Part shown: in pieces, positions 14,872-22,532 of the stretch
How the letters are laid out: each line of letters starts with the position of its first letter
Numbering within the stretch: the stretch's first letter is position 1
Source: 630D-37 sp037447295
Lineage (GTDB): Bacteria; Chloroflexota; Anaerolineae; Anaerolineales; Villigracilaceae
Direction of reading: 5' to 3'
NCBI GenBank assembly: GCA_037447295.1
Contig: JBBIGZ010000020.1
Span: 1 to 41,734, forward strand
DNA: 41,734 nt
Position numbers and translations under genes: made by a program
The notes under the pieces: model-generated
Seen by the model: only the letters and a program-made list of their open reading frames with translations
Databases searched by the model: none
What the model was told of the DNA's origin: nothing

Positions 14872-15927
14872 TCAGCCTCCGAGTGCCGAGAGCGGCCAGG
14901 TGGGCAGGGCGTCGATTTCCAGCGAATCGGTTTTGCCGTGGATCAGGCGGAAGTAGCCGGCCGCGGCGATCATGGCGGCGTTATCCGTGCATACCCAAAG
15001 CGGGGGGATATATACCGGGAATTCGGATTGGGCGAAGAATGCCGCCCGCAGGGCCTGATTGGCCGAAACACCGCCGGCTATCAGGATGCCACTTGCCCCA
15101 ACGGAACGCGCCGCGGCGAGCGTCTTTTCGACCAGGACTTCGACCACGGCAGCTTGGAAGGAGGCGGCCAGATCGGCAACGGGCAAGGGTTCGCCTTCTT
15201 GGCTTGCGGCTTCTAGCCGCCGAACCTCTCGTAGCACGGCCGTCTTTAGGCCGCTGAAGGAAAAATCCCAGCTACCTCCCAGGCGAGCACGGGGAAACTT
15301 GAAGCGCTGCGGGTCGCCATTGCTTGCGGCGCGCTCAATGGCCGGCCCGCCGGGGTAGCCCAGCCCCAGCAGGCGGGCGATTTTATCGAAGGCTTCGCCG
15401 GCAGCATCGTCCAGGGTTCCGCCCAGGCGGCGATAGGAAAGGTGCTTTTCCATGACGATCAGCTCGGTGTGACCGCCGGAGACCAGCAAGGCCAGGAGCG
15501 GAAAGGCCGGCTCCGCCGGGGGAGGATCGCCATTCCGGTAAACCCAGGCCGAGTAGATATGCCCCTCCAGGTGATTCACGCCGATCAGCGGCAGGCCGGT
15601 GGCGAGCGCTAGCCCTTTGGCCAGGTTCAGGCCGATGAGCAGCGCACCGACCAGGCCGGGGCCGCGCGTCACGGCGATGGCATCCAGCTCGCGCCAGGTG
15701 AGATGGGCTTCGGCCAGCGCCTGCTCGATCACCGGCACCAGGCTCAAAATGTGCTGCCGCGAGGCCACTTCCGGGAACACGCCACCGTAGCGCGCGTGGA
15801 TCTCCATCTGCGAGGCCACCACGTTCGCCAGCACCCGCCGACCGTTCTCCAAGATGGCACAGGCGGTTTCATCGCAGGAGGTTTCAATCGCCAACACGCG
15901 CGCCGCAGGGTAATTCAACGCTTCCAT
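14872..15927 (-). CDS. tsaD: tRNA N6-adenosine threonylcarbamoyltransferase TsaD
   Basis: 351 residues. TsaD transfers the threonylcarbamoyl group to A37 of ANN-decoding tRNAs, with TsaB and TsaE as partners. The ASKHA fold signatures are present: 'ETSCDETACAI' near residue 15, the metal-binding 'NHLEGH' with His119 and His123, and 'SGGHTEL' near residue 150. 'GGVSANQALR' is near residue 280 and the third metal ligand is in 'CTDNAAMIAAAG'. The length is normal. It overlaps the M24 peptidase gene by 13 bases and precedes the nuclease gene by two. tsaB and tsaE are not in the window. Confidence 0.97.
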   Translation of the reverse strand: MEALNYPAARVLAIETSCDETACAILENGRRVLANVVASQMEIHARYGGVFPEVASRQHILSLVPVIEQALAEAHLTWRELDAIAVTRGPGLVGALLIGLNLAKGLALATGLPLIGVNHLEGHIYSAWVYRNGDPPPAEPAFPLLALLVSGGHTELIVMEKHLSYRRLGGTLDDAAGEAFDKIARLLGLGYPGGPAIERAASNGDPQRFKFPRARLGGSWDFSFSGLKTAVLREVRRLEAASQEGEPLPVADLAASFQAAVVEVLVEKTLAAARSVGASGILIAGGVSANQALRAAFFAQSEFPVYIPPLWVCTDNAAMIAAAGYFRLIHGKTDSLEIDALPTWPLSALGG

Positions 15928-17156
15928 CGTTTCATTGGAATGACAAGGTCATAAGGAAATTCGGCCAGGCGCTCGACCGTTCCATCCGGGCGCATCCAGA
16001 AGGTATCCTCAATGCGCGCGCCCAGGCCGCGATCGGGGTAGTAGAGCCCCGGCTCAATGGTGATCACACAACCGGGATTCAAGCGCTGTTCTTCGCCTTG
16101 CAGCGAGGAGAAGGGTCGCTCATGGATGTTCAACCCCACGCCGTGACCGAGCGAGTGCACATAGCCCTCGAGCGGCGGTGTATCACGATTGAGAGGCGTG
16201 GGATGCCCTTGCGATTCAAAGAATTCACAGACGCGCCGGTGTACCTCGCGGAACGGAATGCCGGCTTGCAGCGCGCCGATGGCCAAATCGTAAGCTGCTT
16301 TGACCTGTTCGTAGATTGCCTGCGCTTCTTCGGGGGCATAGCCTAGACACCAGGTGCGGGTGAAATCGTAGAAATAGCCGCCGCCGGCTTCGCAGGGGAA
16401 AATGTCAAAGACGATGGTTTGCCCCAGGCGCAAGGGGAGATCGGGCGTGCCGGTCGAATGCGGAATCCCGGCCTCGCGACCGGGGGCGAAGATCGTATCC
16501 TTCGGGTTTTCCACTCCCTCTTCCACCAGCCAGAGATGGATCTTGCGCTTCACATCGCCGACCGTGAGCGGCGTGCCATCTTGCTTGCGCAGGGTCTCAT
16601 CCGCCGCCACTTCGCTCTCGCTGAGCCACTCGGCCACGCGCCACACTACCCGCGTTGTGATCGCGCCCATGCGGCGAATGCGCGCTACTTCGGTTTCGTC
16701 TTTGGTCTCCATAGCCATCGGCAGGGTCGGTGAATCGCCGACGATCTCTAATTCTGGCACCACCTTCGCAAGTCGGGAAAGCAATGCCCAGGCACTGCCG
16801 ATCTCATCCATGCCGTATACGGCGATCTTTCCATGGGTGATCCCTAGGTCGCGCAGCATAGCTTGCAAGCGCAGGCTCAACGCTTGTTGCATATCGTTTC
16901 CGGCCTGTTTGAGAAAAACGCTCAACGGATAGCGGCTGAACGACACGCATTGCAAACCGCTGCGTGCTGCTTCTTCGCGTTCCATGTCGTTGTGGAAGAG
17001 CACGGCCGGGGCCTGACGTGGTTTGATCAGCACTGCGTGGCTCACGTGACCACCGCCGGTGAAATAGTACATAGCGGGGTTGTGTTGGGCATCCCCAAAG
17101 ACCAGCAGTGCCTCCAGCCCTTGCTCACTCATCAATCGGTCGAGATCGGTTTTCAT
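15915..17156 (-). CDS. M24 family Xaa-Pro aminopeptidase-like protein
   Basis: 413 residues. This pita-bread metallopeptidase family removes N-terminal residues before proline, or acts on related substrates such as creatine. The N-terminal creatinase-like domain spans about residues 1-150. The catalytic domain has the five metal ligands: Asp in 'VFDIFP', Asp in 'YDFTRTW', His in 'HSLGHGVGL', Glu in 'TIEPGLY' and Glu in 'ARIEDTF'. The HG(V)G and 'HERP' histidines typical of prolidases are present. I choose the ATG at 17156 over the GTG at 17162 because GAAGG is five bases upstream of it. It is the first gene of a three-gene operon with tsaD and the nuclease gene. Confidence 0.92.
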   Translation of the reverse strand: MKTDLDRLMSEQGLEALLVFGDAQHNPAMYYFTGGGHVSHAVLIKPRQAPAVLFHNDMEREEAARSGLQCVSFSRYPLSVFLKQAGNDMQQALSLRLQAMLRDLGITHGKIAVYGMDEIGSAWALLSRLAKVVPELEIVGDSPTLPMAMETKDETEVARIRRMGAITTRVVWRVAEWLSESEVAADETLRKQDGTPLTVGDVKRKIHLWLVEEGVENPKDTIFAPGREAGIPHSTGTPDLPLRLGQTIVFDIFPCEAGGGYFYDFTRTWCLGYAPEEAQAIYEQVKAAYDLAIGALQAGIPFREVHRRVCEFFESQGHPTPLNRDTPPLEGYVHSLGHGVGLNIHERPFSSLQGEEQRLNPGCVITIEPGLYYPDRGLGARIEDTFWMRPDGTVERLAEFPYDLVIPMKRWKR

Positions 17157-17191
17157 GCTCACCTTCGGAATGTGGAATGACGCACAGGGTT

Positions 17192-17220
17192 ATTATCAGG
17201 GAGAGGGGGAGGGATGTCAA
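17192..17220 (-). promoter_or_regulatory. Consensus promoter of the M24-tsaD operon
   Basis: On the minus strand a perfect TTGACA (17220-17215) is followed after exactly 17 bases by GATAAT (17197-17192). Transcription would begin about 17185, giving a leader near 29 bases with a ribosome-binding site. Confidence 0.85.
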
Positions 17221-17225
17221 GTGTG

Positions 17226-17256
17226 AAGGGACATAGTACAAAGGGACATAGTACAA
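17226..17256. repeat. 15-bp tandem direct repeat upstream of the FTCD gene
   Basis: AAGGGACATAGTACA occurs twice in a row, followed by one more A. It lies between the divergent M24 and formiminotransferase genes, just upstream of the latter's putative -35 box. It could be an operator or a small replication-slippage duplication. Confidence 0.7.
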
Positions 17257-17286
17257 TTGCCACATCCTACTCCCTTTGGATGTAAC
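17257..17286 (+). promoter_or_regulatory. Possible promoter of the FTCD gene
   Basis: TTGCCA (17257-17262), an 18-base spacer and TGTAAC (17281-17286) precede the ATG at 17292 by five bases. The -35 box is good and the -10 is weak. If used, the mRNA would be leaderless; no ribosome-binding site is visible. Confidence 0.35.
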
Positions 17287-17291
17287 TGCCT

Positions 17292-18821
17292 ATGCGACTC
17301 GTTGAATGCATCCCCAACTTCTCTGAAGCTCGACGGCCGGAAGTGATCGATGAAATTGCGGCCGCGATCACCTCCGTGCCCGGAATCCATCTTCTTGATC
17401 GCTCCTCCGATCTCGATCATAACCGCACTGTGCTCACCTTCGTCGGCTCGCCGGAAGCGGTGGAGGAGGCCGCTTTTCGCGCCATCCGCACCGCCGCCCG
17501 CCTGATTGACCTGAATCAGCACCGCGGCGAACATCCGCGCATCGGCGCCACCGACGTTTGCCCGTTTGTCCCTCTGGAAGGCGTGAGCATGGAAGAATGT
17601 GTGGCCATCGCTCGTCGCCTGGGAGAACGCGTCGGTCGAGAGCTGGAAATCCCCGTCTACCTCTATGAGTATGCCGCCACCCGCCCGGATCGGGTCAACC
17701 TGGAGAACATCCGCCGCGGCCAATATGAAGGCCTCAAGGAAGAAATTACCACCAATCCCGAGCGCTTCCCGGATTTCGGCCCGCCACGCCTGGGTCCCGC
17801 CGGCGCCACGGTGATCGGCGCCCGTGATCCCCTGATCGCCTTCAACGTCTATCTCACCACCGATGACGTCGAGATCGCCAAACGCATTGCCGCTGCTGTC
17901 CGTCACTCTTCCGGCGGTTTGCGCTATGTCAAAGCCCTTGGACTACTGGTGGAAGGCCGCGCCCAGGTTTCCATGAACCTGACTAACTACCAGAAAACTC
18001 CCATCGCCCGGGTTGTCGAAATGATCCGCCGCGAAGCAGCGCGTTATGGCGTTGCCACCCATCACAGCGAACTGGTCGGCCTCATTCCCCAGCGTGCCCT
18101 GATCGATGCCGCCACCTGGTATCTGCAGCTGGATGCCTTTCAACCCAATCAGGTGCTCGAAAGCCGTCTCTATCCGCTGCTTGCGGCTGCGACTTCTCTC
18201 GAACACAGCCTGGCAAACTTTCTCGAACCCCTGGTTGCGCCCACTCCTACCCCCGGCGGCGGTTCTGCTGCTGCCGCGAGTGCGGCCATGGGCGCGGCTT
18301 TGGTCGCCATGGTGGCCGGATTGACCCTAGGCAAAAAGAAATATGCCGAAGTTGAAGCCGAAATGCGTGCTGTGGAAAACGAGGCCCGATCCTTGCAACA
18401 GACACTCATCGCCGCCGTTCGCGAAGATGCCGCCGCCTTTGAGACCCTGATGAATGCCATGCGCCTGCCCAAGGGCAATTTGGATGAAGAATCCGCCCGT
18501 CAACAGGCCATTCAGGCCGCCACTTTGCAGGCCGCTCGCGTCCCTCTCGAAACTGCCCGCCGCGCCCTGCGCGTGATGGAGCTGGTGCTCCTGGTTGCCG
18601 AAAAAGGCAATCTCAATGCCATTACCGACGCTGCCAGTGGATTTCAACTGGCTCAGGCCGGCTTTCGCTCCGCAGCCTACAACGTGCGCATTAACTTGAC
18701 CTCGCTTTCCGGACATCCCGAATCTGCCGAGATCCTCGCCGCGCTACGGGAACTGGAAACCCGCACAGAGCACCTTTCCCAAAGCTTAGCATCCGTTCTA
18801 GCACAGCGGGCGAACTTATGA
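17292..18821 (+). CDS. Bifunctional glutamate formiminotransferase / formimidoyl-THF cyclodeaminase
   Basis: 509 residues with both halves of FTCD. The formiminotransferase moves the formimino group from formiminoglutamate to tetrahydrofolate, and the cyclodeaminase converts the product to 5,10-methenyl-THF with release of ammonia. The N-terminal part (about residues 1-300) starts with 'LVECIPNFSE' and includes 'DLDHNRTVLTFVG' and 'QHRGEHPRIGATDVCPFVPL'. The C-terminal helical part (about 310-509) has 'TPTPGGGSAAAASAAMGAAL' and 'GNLNAITDAASG'. Histidine breakdown is the usual context, yet no hut genes are visible here, so a one-carbon supply role is equally possible. Its stop overlaps the next start as ATGA. 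Confidence 0.95.
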   Translation: MRLVECIPNFSEARRPEVIDEIAAAITSVPGIHLLDRSSDLDHNRTVLTFVGSPEAVEEAAFRAIRTAARLIDLNQHRGEHPRIGATDVCPFVPLEGVSMEECVAIARRLGERVGRELEIPVYLYEYAATRPDRVNLENIRRGQYEGLKEEITTNPERFPDFGPPRLGPAGATVIGARDPLIAFNVYLTTDDVEIAKRIAAAVRHSSGGLRYVKALGLLVEGRAQVSMNLTNYQKTPIARVVEMIRREAARYGVATHHSELVGLIPQRALIDAATWYLQLDAFQPNQVLESRLYPLLAAATSLEHSLANFLEPLVAPTPTPGGGSAAAASAAMGAALVAMVAGLTLGKKKYAEVEAEMRAVENEARSLQQTLIAAVREDAAAFETLMNAMRLPKGNLDEESARQQAIQAATLQAARVPLETARRALRVMELVLLVAEKGNLNAITDAASGFQLAQAGFRSAAYNVRINLTSLSGHPESAEILAALRELETRTEHLSQSLASVLAQRANL

Positions 18822-19861
18822 GAAAGCGACGAGCAAACAGGCGTTGCTGCCTGCCCTGGCTCCTCCTGCTCCTTTTGGCCGCCTGCCGGCCTCAAGCTCA
18901 GCTGCCGCTCGGCTCGGGAGGGACCCAGGCTATTTCAGCCGTAGAAACTCCTGCCGCCACCGAAACAAAATCTCCGCCGGTGGCGGCTTCCCCTTCCTTG
19001 CAGGTCACCGTCATACACCCGGTTCCTTCTTTGAACGCGGTTCAAAAGCCCACCACCCCCTCCTGCGATCCCCGGATCGGCTACTGTCTCTATCCCTATC
19101 TGCCGCATCTGCACCCCCCCCTCTTGCCGAAGCATTGGACCCCTCCGGCTGCCACCTATCGGTATGGTCAAACTCAAAACGGCCAGCGCGCGCCACATCA
19201 TGGCTTGGATTTTCCTGTTCCTTTCGGCACTGCGGTCCTGGCCGCAGCGGAAGGGAAGGTCCTCTTCGCCGGTCCCGATCAAGAGCCCCGTTTTGCCCCT
19301 TGGCCGAATTTTTACGGTAACCTGATCGTCTTAGAACATTCTCTACCCGATATGCAAGCCCCCTTCTATACCCTCTACGGACATCTCTCGGCGATCGGTG
19401 TCGTGGAGGGGGAAACCGTGCGCGCTGGGCAGGTGATCGGCAAAGTGGGCATGAGCGGCGTAGCCATTGGCAGCCATCTACACTTTGAAGTGCGATCAGC
19501 AGGCTTGAGCTACGCCGACACGCGCAACCCCGAACTATGGTTACCCCTTCCTTCCCCACAAACCGGCCTGTTGATCGGCCGCTTAGAGGATGGGCGCGGC
19601 CACCCGCTTCATTTTCACTTGAGCCTGCAGGCCTATTCTCCTGATGGCAAAGGAGCGGCTTGGACCGAAACGCTCGAAACCTACAGCCTGCAAGAACGCT
19701 TACCGCTGCAATCCGATGTATATTGGCAGGAAAACTTCACCCGCGGTGACCTGCCGCCGGGCAACTATCGCCTTTCCCTCATCCGCAATGGTTCTCTGAT
19801 TGAGCGTCACTTTGTCATCCAAGCCGGCCAGATCACCTATCTGGTGATCACGGTGCCGTGA
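18818..19861 (+). CDS. M23 family lipoprotein endopeptidase
   Basis: 347 residues. The N-terminus has Arg/Lys residues, a Leu-rich core and a Leu-Ala-Ala-Cys lipobox with Cys23. A Pro/Thr/Ser-rich linker runs to about residue 75. The LytM/M23 domain occupies about residues 125-245 with all zinc positions: 'HHGLD', the His in 'LYGHLS' and 'HLHFEV'. A further 100-residue beta domain of unknown type closes the protein. It probably acts on peptidoglycan outside the membrane. The start overlaps the FTCD stop as ATGA, so it is cotranscribed with a metabolic gene with no obvious functional link. It converges on the hydroxylase operon with a 34-base gap and no clear terminator. Confidence 0.9.
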   Translation: MRKRRANRRCCLPWLLLLLLAACRPQAQLPLGSGGTQAISAVETPAATETKSPPVAASPSLQVTVIHPVPSLNAVQKPTTPSCDPRIGYCLYPYLPHLHPPLLPKHWTPPAATYRYGQTQNGQRAPHHGLDFPVPFGTAVLAAAEGKVLFAGPDQEPRFAPWPNFYGNLIVLEHSLPDMQAPFYTLYGHLSAIGVVEGETVRAGQVIGKVGMSGVAIGSHLHFEVRSAGLSYADTRNPELWLPLPSPQTGLLIGRLEDGRGHPLHFHLSLQAYSPDGKGAAWTETLETYSLQERLPLQSDVYWQENFTRGDLPPGNYRLSLIRNGSLIERHFVIQAGQITYLVITVP

Positions 19862-19895
19862 AGAGGGATGGTGGATGGGAACGAGAGCGAAGAGG

Positions 19896-22103
19896 CTACT
19901 TGGCAAGCACGCCCAGCGCTCTCAGCACTCTTTCCCCGGTGTAAGGGAATTCGTCAATCCAGATCCCAATTGCCTCTCGGATCGCTGTGGCAATGGCTGG
20001 TGCCAGTGGGAGATAGGGCAATTCGCCCACGCCACGTGCTCCCCAGGGGCCGATCGGCTCCGACGTTTCCAGGATCACCGACTCGACGCGCTCCGGAATA
20101 TCGAGCACGGTGGGGATCAAATAGGTGCTCAGCTGATCGGTCAGCACATACCCATCCCGTGTCTTGAATTCTTCTAGGATGGCATACCCCTGCGCTTGTA
20201 CCACGCCACCTTCGATCTGCCCTTCTACCAATTGCGGGTTGATCGCCCGTCCGACGTCATCCGCCGAGACCACGCGCACCAGTCGCACCTGCCCGGTTTC
20301 CGTATCCACTTCCACTTCCACTGCCTGCGCTGCGTAAGCATAGATAAAATTCGGCGTGGAATGACCGGTTTCTTTATCCATCGGTGTCGTCTTGGGCGCC
20401 AGGTAGGTGTATTCGCCGATCGCCGGTCGCTGCTCGGCGCGCCACTCCTGCAAGGCGCGTTCGGCGGCGCCGCGAATGGCGTTGCCGGCCATAAAGGTCA
20501 TGCGTGAGGCCGAAGCACTGCCGGAATCACCGGTTTTGGCCGTATCGGAGAGCACCAGGCTTACCTTTTCGATCGACACCCCCACTGCCTGTGCAACCAT
20601 CTGGGCCATCACCGTGTGTGCGCCTTGCCCGACCTCCGCTCCAGCATGGTATAGCACCACGCGTTCGATTTCGGTATCGCCGTGGAGCTCCACCCGTGCC
20701 CAGCAATTCTCCTGATATCCAAAGGAAAAGCCAATGTTCTTAAAACCAGCGGCGAAGCCGTAGCCCCTTCGCAGATGAGGCGCCGAAGGTTCGGGCTTGG
20801 CCGGCGACACCCAGCCTTGTGGCGTCTCCTGCCAACCGAAGCGTTCGGCAGCTGCCCGCACCACCTGCGGCAACGTGACCGGGTTGGGCGGCGGCGTGCC
20901 GGTCGCCATCGTCTGATCTTGGCGCACGGCGTTGATCAGGCGGATCGTCACCGGGTCGATGCCCAGGGCCTCGGCCAGCTTATTCATCTGCATCTCGGCG
21001 ATAAAGCATCCCTGCGGCGCACCGAAACCGCGGAAGGCCGCGCTCGGCAGGTTATTCGTATAGACTCCGTACACATCGGCTTTGATGTTCGGGATGAAAT
21101 ACGGGCCGCTCACGGTCAGCGTGGTATTGCCGAGTACTTTGTTGGTGGTGTACATGTACGCGCCGCTATCGCCGATCACTTCCACTTCCGCTGCTACTAG
21201 TTTCCCGTCCTTGGTCGCGCCCCAGCGTGCCCGCGCGTAGACCGGATGACGCTTGGCGTGGCCGATGATGGACTCGCGGCGGCTCCAGATGATCTTCACC
21301 GGTCGCTGTAACTTCCAGGCGGCCAGCGCCAGCACGATTTGTACCGAAAGGTCCTCGCGCCCGCCGAAGGCGCCGCCAATCGCCGGGTAGATCACCCGCA
21401 CCTGTTCGAGCGGCAACCCCAGCGCATGGGCGATCTGTTTGCGATCGGTATGCGTCCATTGACCCGCGGCGGCTACCGTTACTCGCCCTTCTTCGTCTAT
21501 GTATGCCACCCCGGCCTCAGGCTGTAGGTAAGCGTGCTCCTGTGGGGGCAAAGCGTATTCCCCTTCCACGATCACATCCGCCTGGGCAAAGCCGGCCTCC
21601 ACATCCCCTTTGCGAATACGGTAGTGCACGCAGATGTTGCTATCACCCCGCTCCGGGTGGATCAGCGGCGCTCCGGGTTGCATTGCTTGGCGCGGATCAG
21701 TCACCACCGGCAGATCTTCGTATTCGACTTCGATCAGGCGCAGTGCCTTTTCGGCAAGTGCCTCGCTCTCGGCTACTACCATTGCCACTTGATCGCCAAC
21801 GAAACGCACCCGATCGGCGCCGGGGATATTCGATCCAGGTCCGCACAGCACCGGCTGATCGTTGATCTGCAACCCGTATTCGTTCACCGGCACGTCCTTT
21901 GCCGTGAAGACGGCCAGCACTCCCGGCAAGGCCTCGGCATTCGAGGTGTCTATGCGTCGCACGATGGCATGAGGCCGTTCGGCGAACAGGATCTTCATAT
22001 GCACCATGCCGGGCATCGAAAGATCGCCCGGATAAAGCGCTTCTCCGGTTACCTTTTCACGAGCATCGATCCGAGGGATAGAGGTGCCGATTATTTCTAC
22101 CAT
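19896..22103 (-). CDS. Xanthine dehydrogenase-family Mo-binding catalytic subunit
   Basis: 735 residues of the molybdenum hydroxylase large subunit, which hydroxylates purines or other heterocycles or aldehydes at a Mo-cytosine or Mo-pterin centre. Both domains are seen: the N-terminal ald_Xan_dh_C-like hammerhead (about residues 15-125) and the Mo-binding part. 'SAAFRGFGAPQG' near residue 355 matches the substrate-Arg loop of xanthine dehydrogenases rather than the Cys-containing loop of CO dehydrogenase. The catalytic Glu in 'GARGVGELP' is at residue 694. AGGAG is six bases before the ATG. The FAD and 2Fe-2S centres are supplied by the upstream fusion gene. The true substrate cannot be read from sequence. 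No XdhC-type maturation gene is in the window. Confidence 0.93.
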   Translation of the reverse strand: MVEIIGTSIPRIDAREKVTGEALYPGDLSMPGMVHMKILFAERPHAIVRRIDTSNAEALPGVLAVFTAKDVPVNEYGLQINDQPVLCGPGSNIPGADRVRFVGDQVAMVVAESEALAEKALRLIEVEYEDLPVVTDPRQAMQPGAPLIHPERGDSNICVHYRIRKGDVEAGFAQADVIVEGEYALPPQEHAYLQPEAGVAYIDEEGRVTVAAAGQWTHTDRKQIAHALGLPLEQVRVIYPAIGGAFGGREDLSVQIVLALAAWKLQRPVKIIWSRRESIIGHAKRHPVYARARWGATKDGKLVAAEVEVIGDSGAYMYTTNKVLGNTTLTVSGPYFIPNIKADVYGVYTNNLPSAAFRGFGAPQGCFIAEMQMNKLAEALGIDPVTIRLINAVRQDQTMATGTPPPNPVTLPQVVRAAAERFGWQETPQGWVSPAKPEPSAPHLRRGYGFAAGFKNIGFSFGYQENCWARVELHGDTEIERVVLYHAGAEVGQGAHTVMAQMVAQAVGVSIEKVSLVLSDTAKTGDSGSASASRMTFMAGNAIRGAAERALQEWRAEQRPAIGEYTYLAPKTTPMDKETGHSTPNFIYAYAAQAVEVEVDTETGQVRLVRVVSADDVGRAINPQLVEGQIEGGVVQAQGYAILEEFKTRDGYVLTDQLSTYLIPTVLDIPERVESVILETSEPIGPWGARGVGELPYLPLAPAIATAIREAIGIWIDEFPYTGERVLRALGVLAK

Positions 22104-22112
22104 AGCAAACTC

Positions 22113-22532
22113 CTATCTACGATAGCGCTTCACTTTTGGGGGAGGAACAACGTCTCGTAATGGATCGGGAGGCGCCAAGTGGCTGTATATAAAGCCATAG
22201 ATCAAAATGCTCCCGCCCCATAGGATCAGTAGGGTTCCGAACCAGAAAATCAAGCGTGCCAGGAAATAGGACCATCTCTGGGTATAGAGTAAAAAAGGCA
22301 CAAGGAAATTCACTTTCCAAAGCCAAGTTGGCCATTGGGGAGGTAGGAGCCATGTTGCAGGCAGAGGCCAATGCTGCTGTAGGGCTATTTGCAATAGGAG
22401 TTCACCCAGCCCCCAAGCGAGCAGTGGCATTACCAGTAGGAGCACACAGCCAATGCCGCGCCAGATAGGATGCGGCTCACGCTGTCTTACCGTTTTTTTC
22501 TGCTGGTAGGTGTAACTGCGGTATTTGCTCAT
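22113..22532 (-). CDS. Small membrane protein inside the hydroxylase operon
   Basis: 139 residues, no family recognised with confidence. The N-terminus is basic with a Tyr/Lys/Gln stretch followed by 'REPHPIWRGIGCVLLLV'. Three hydrophobic segments lie at about residues 27-50, 72-86 and 90-112. A Pro-rich tail ends in Lys-Arg-Tyr-Arg-Arg. The 'EPHPxWRGIG' beginning is in my recollection common to uncharacterised Chloroflexota membrane proteins. Its ATG overlaps the stop of the FAD-2Fe2S gene as ATGA, and it ends nine bases before the Mo subunit, so it is translated in the same operon. It could anchor the complex to the membrane or link it to quinones, but this is inference only. Confidence 0.8.
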   Translation of the reverse strand: MSKYRSYTYQQKKTVRQREPHPIWRGIGCVLLLVMPLLAWGLGELLLQIALQQHWPLPATWLLPPQWPTWLWKVNFLVPFLLYTQRWSYFLARLIFWFGTLLILWGGSILIYGFIYSHLAPPDPLRDVVPPPKVKRYRR

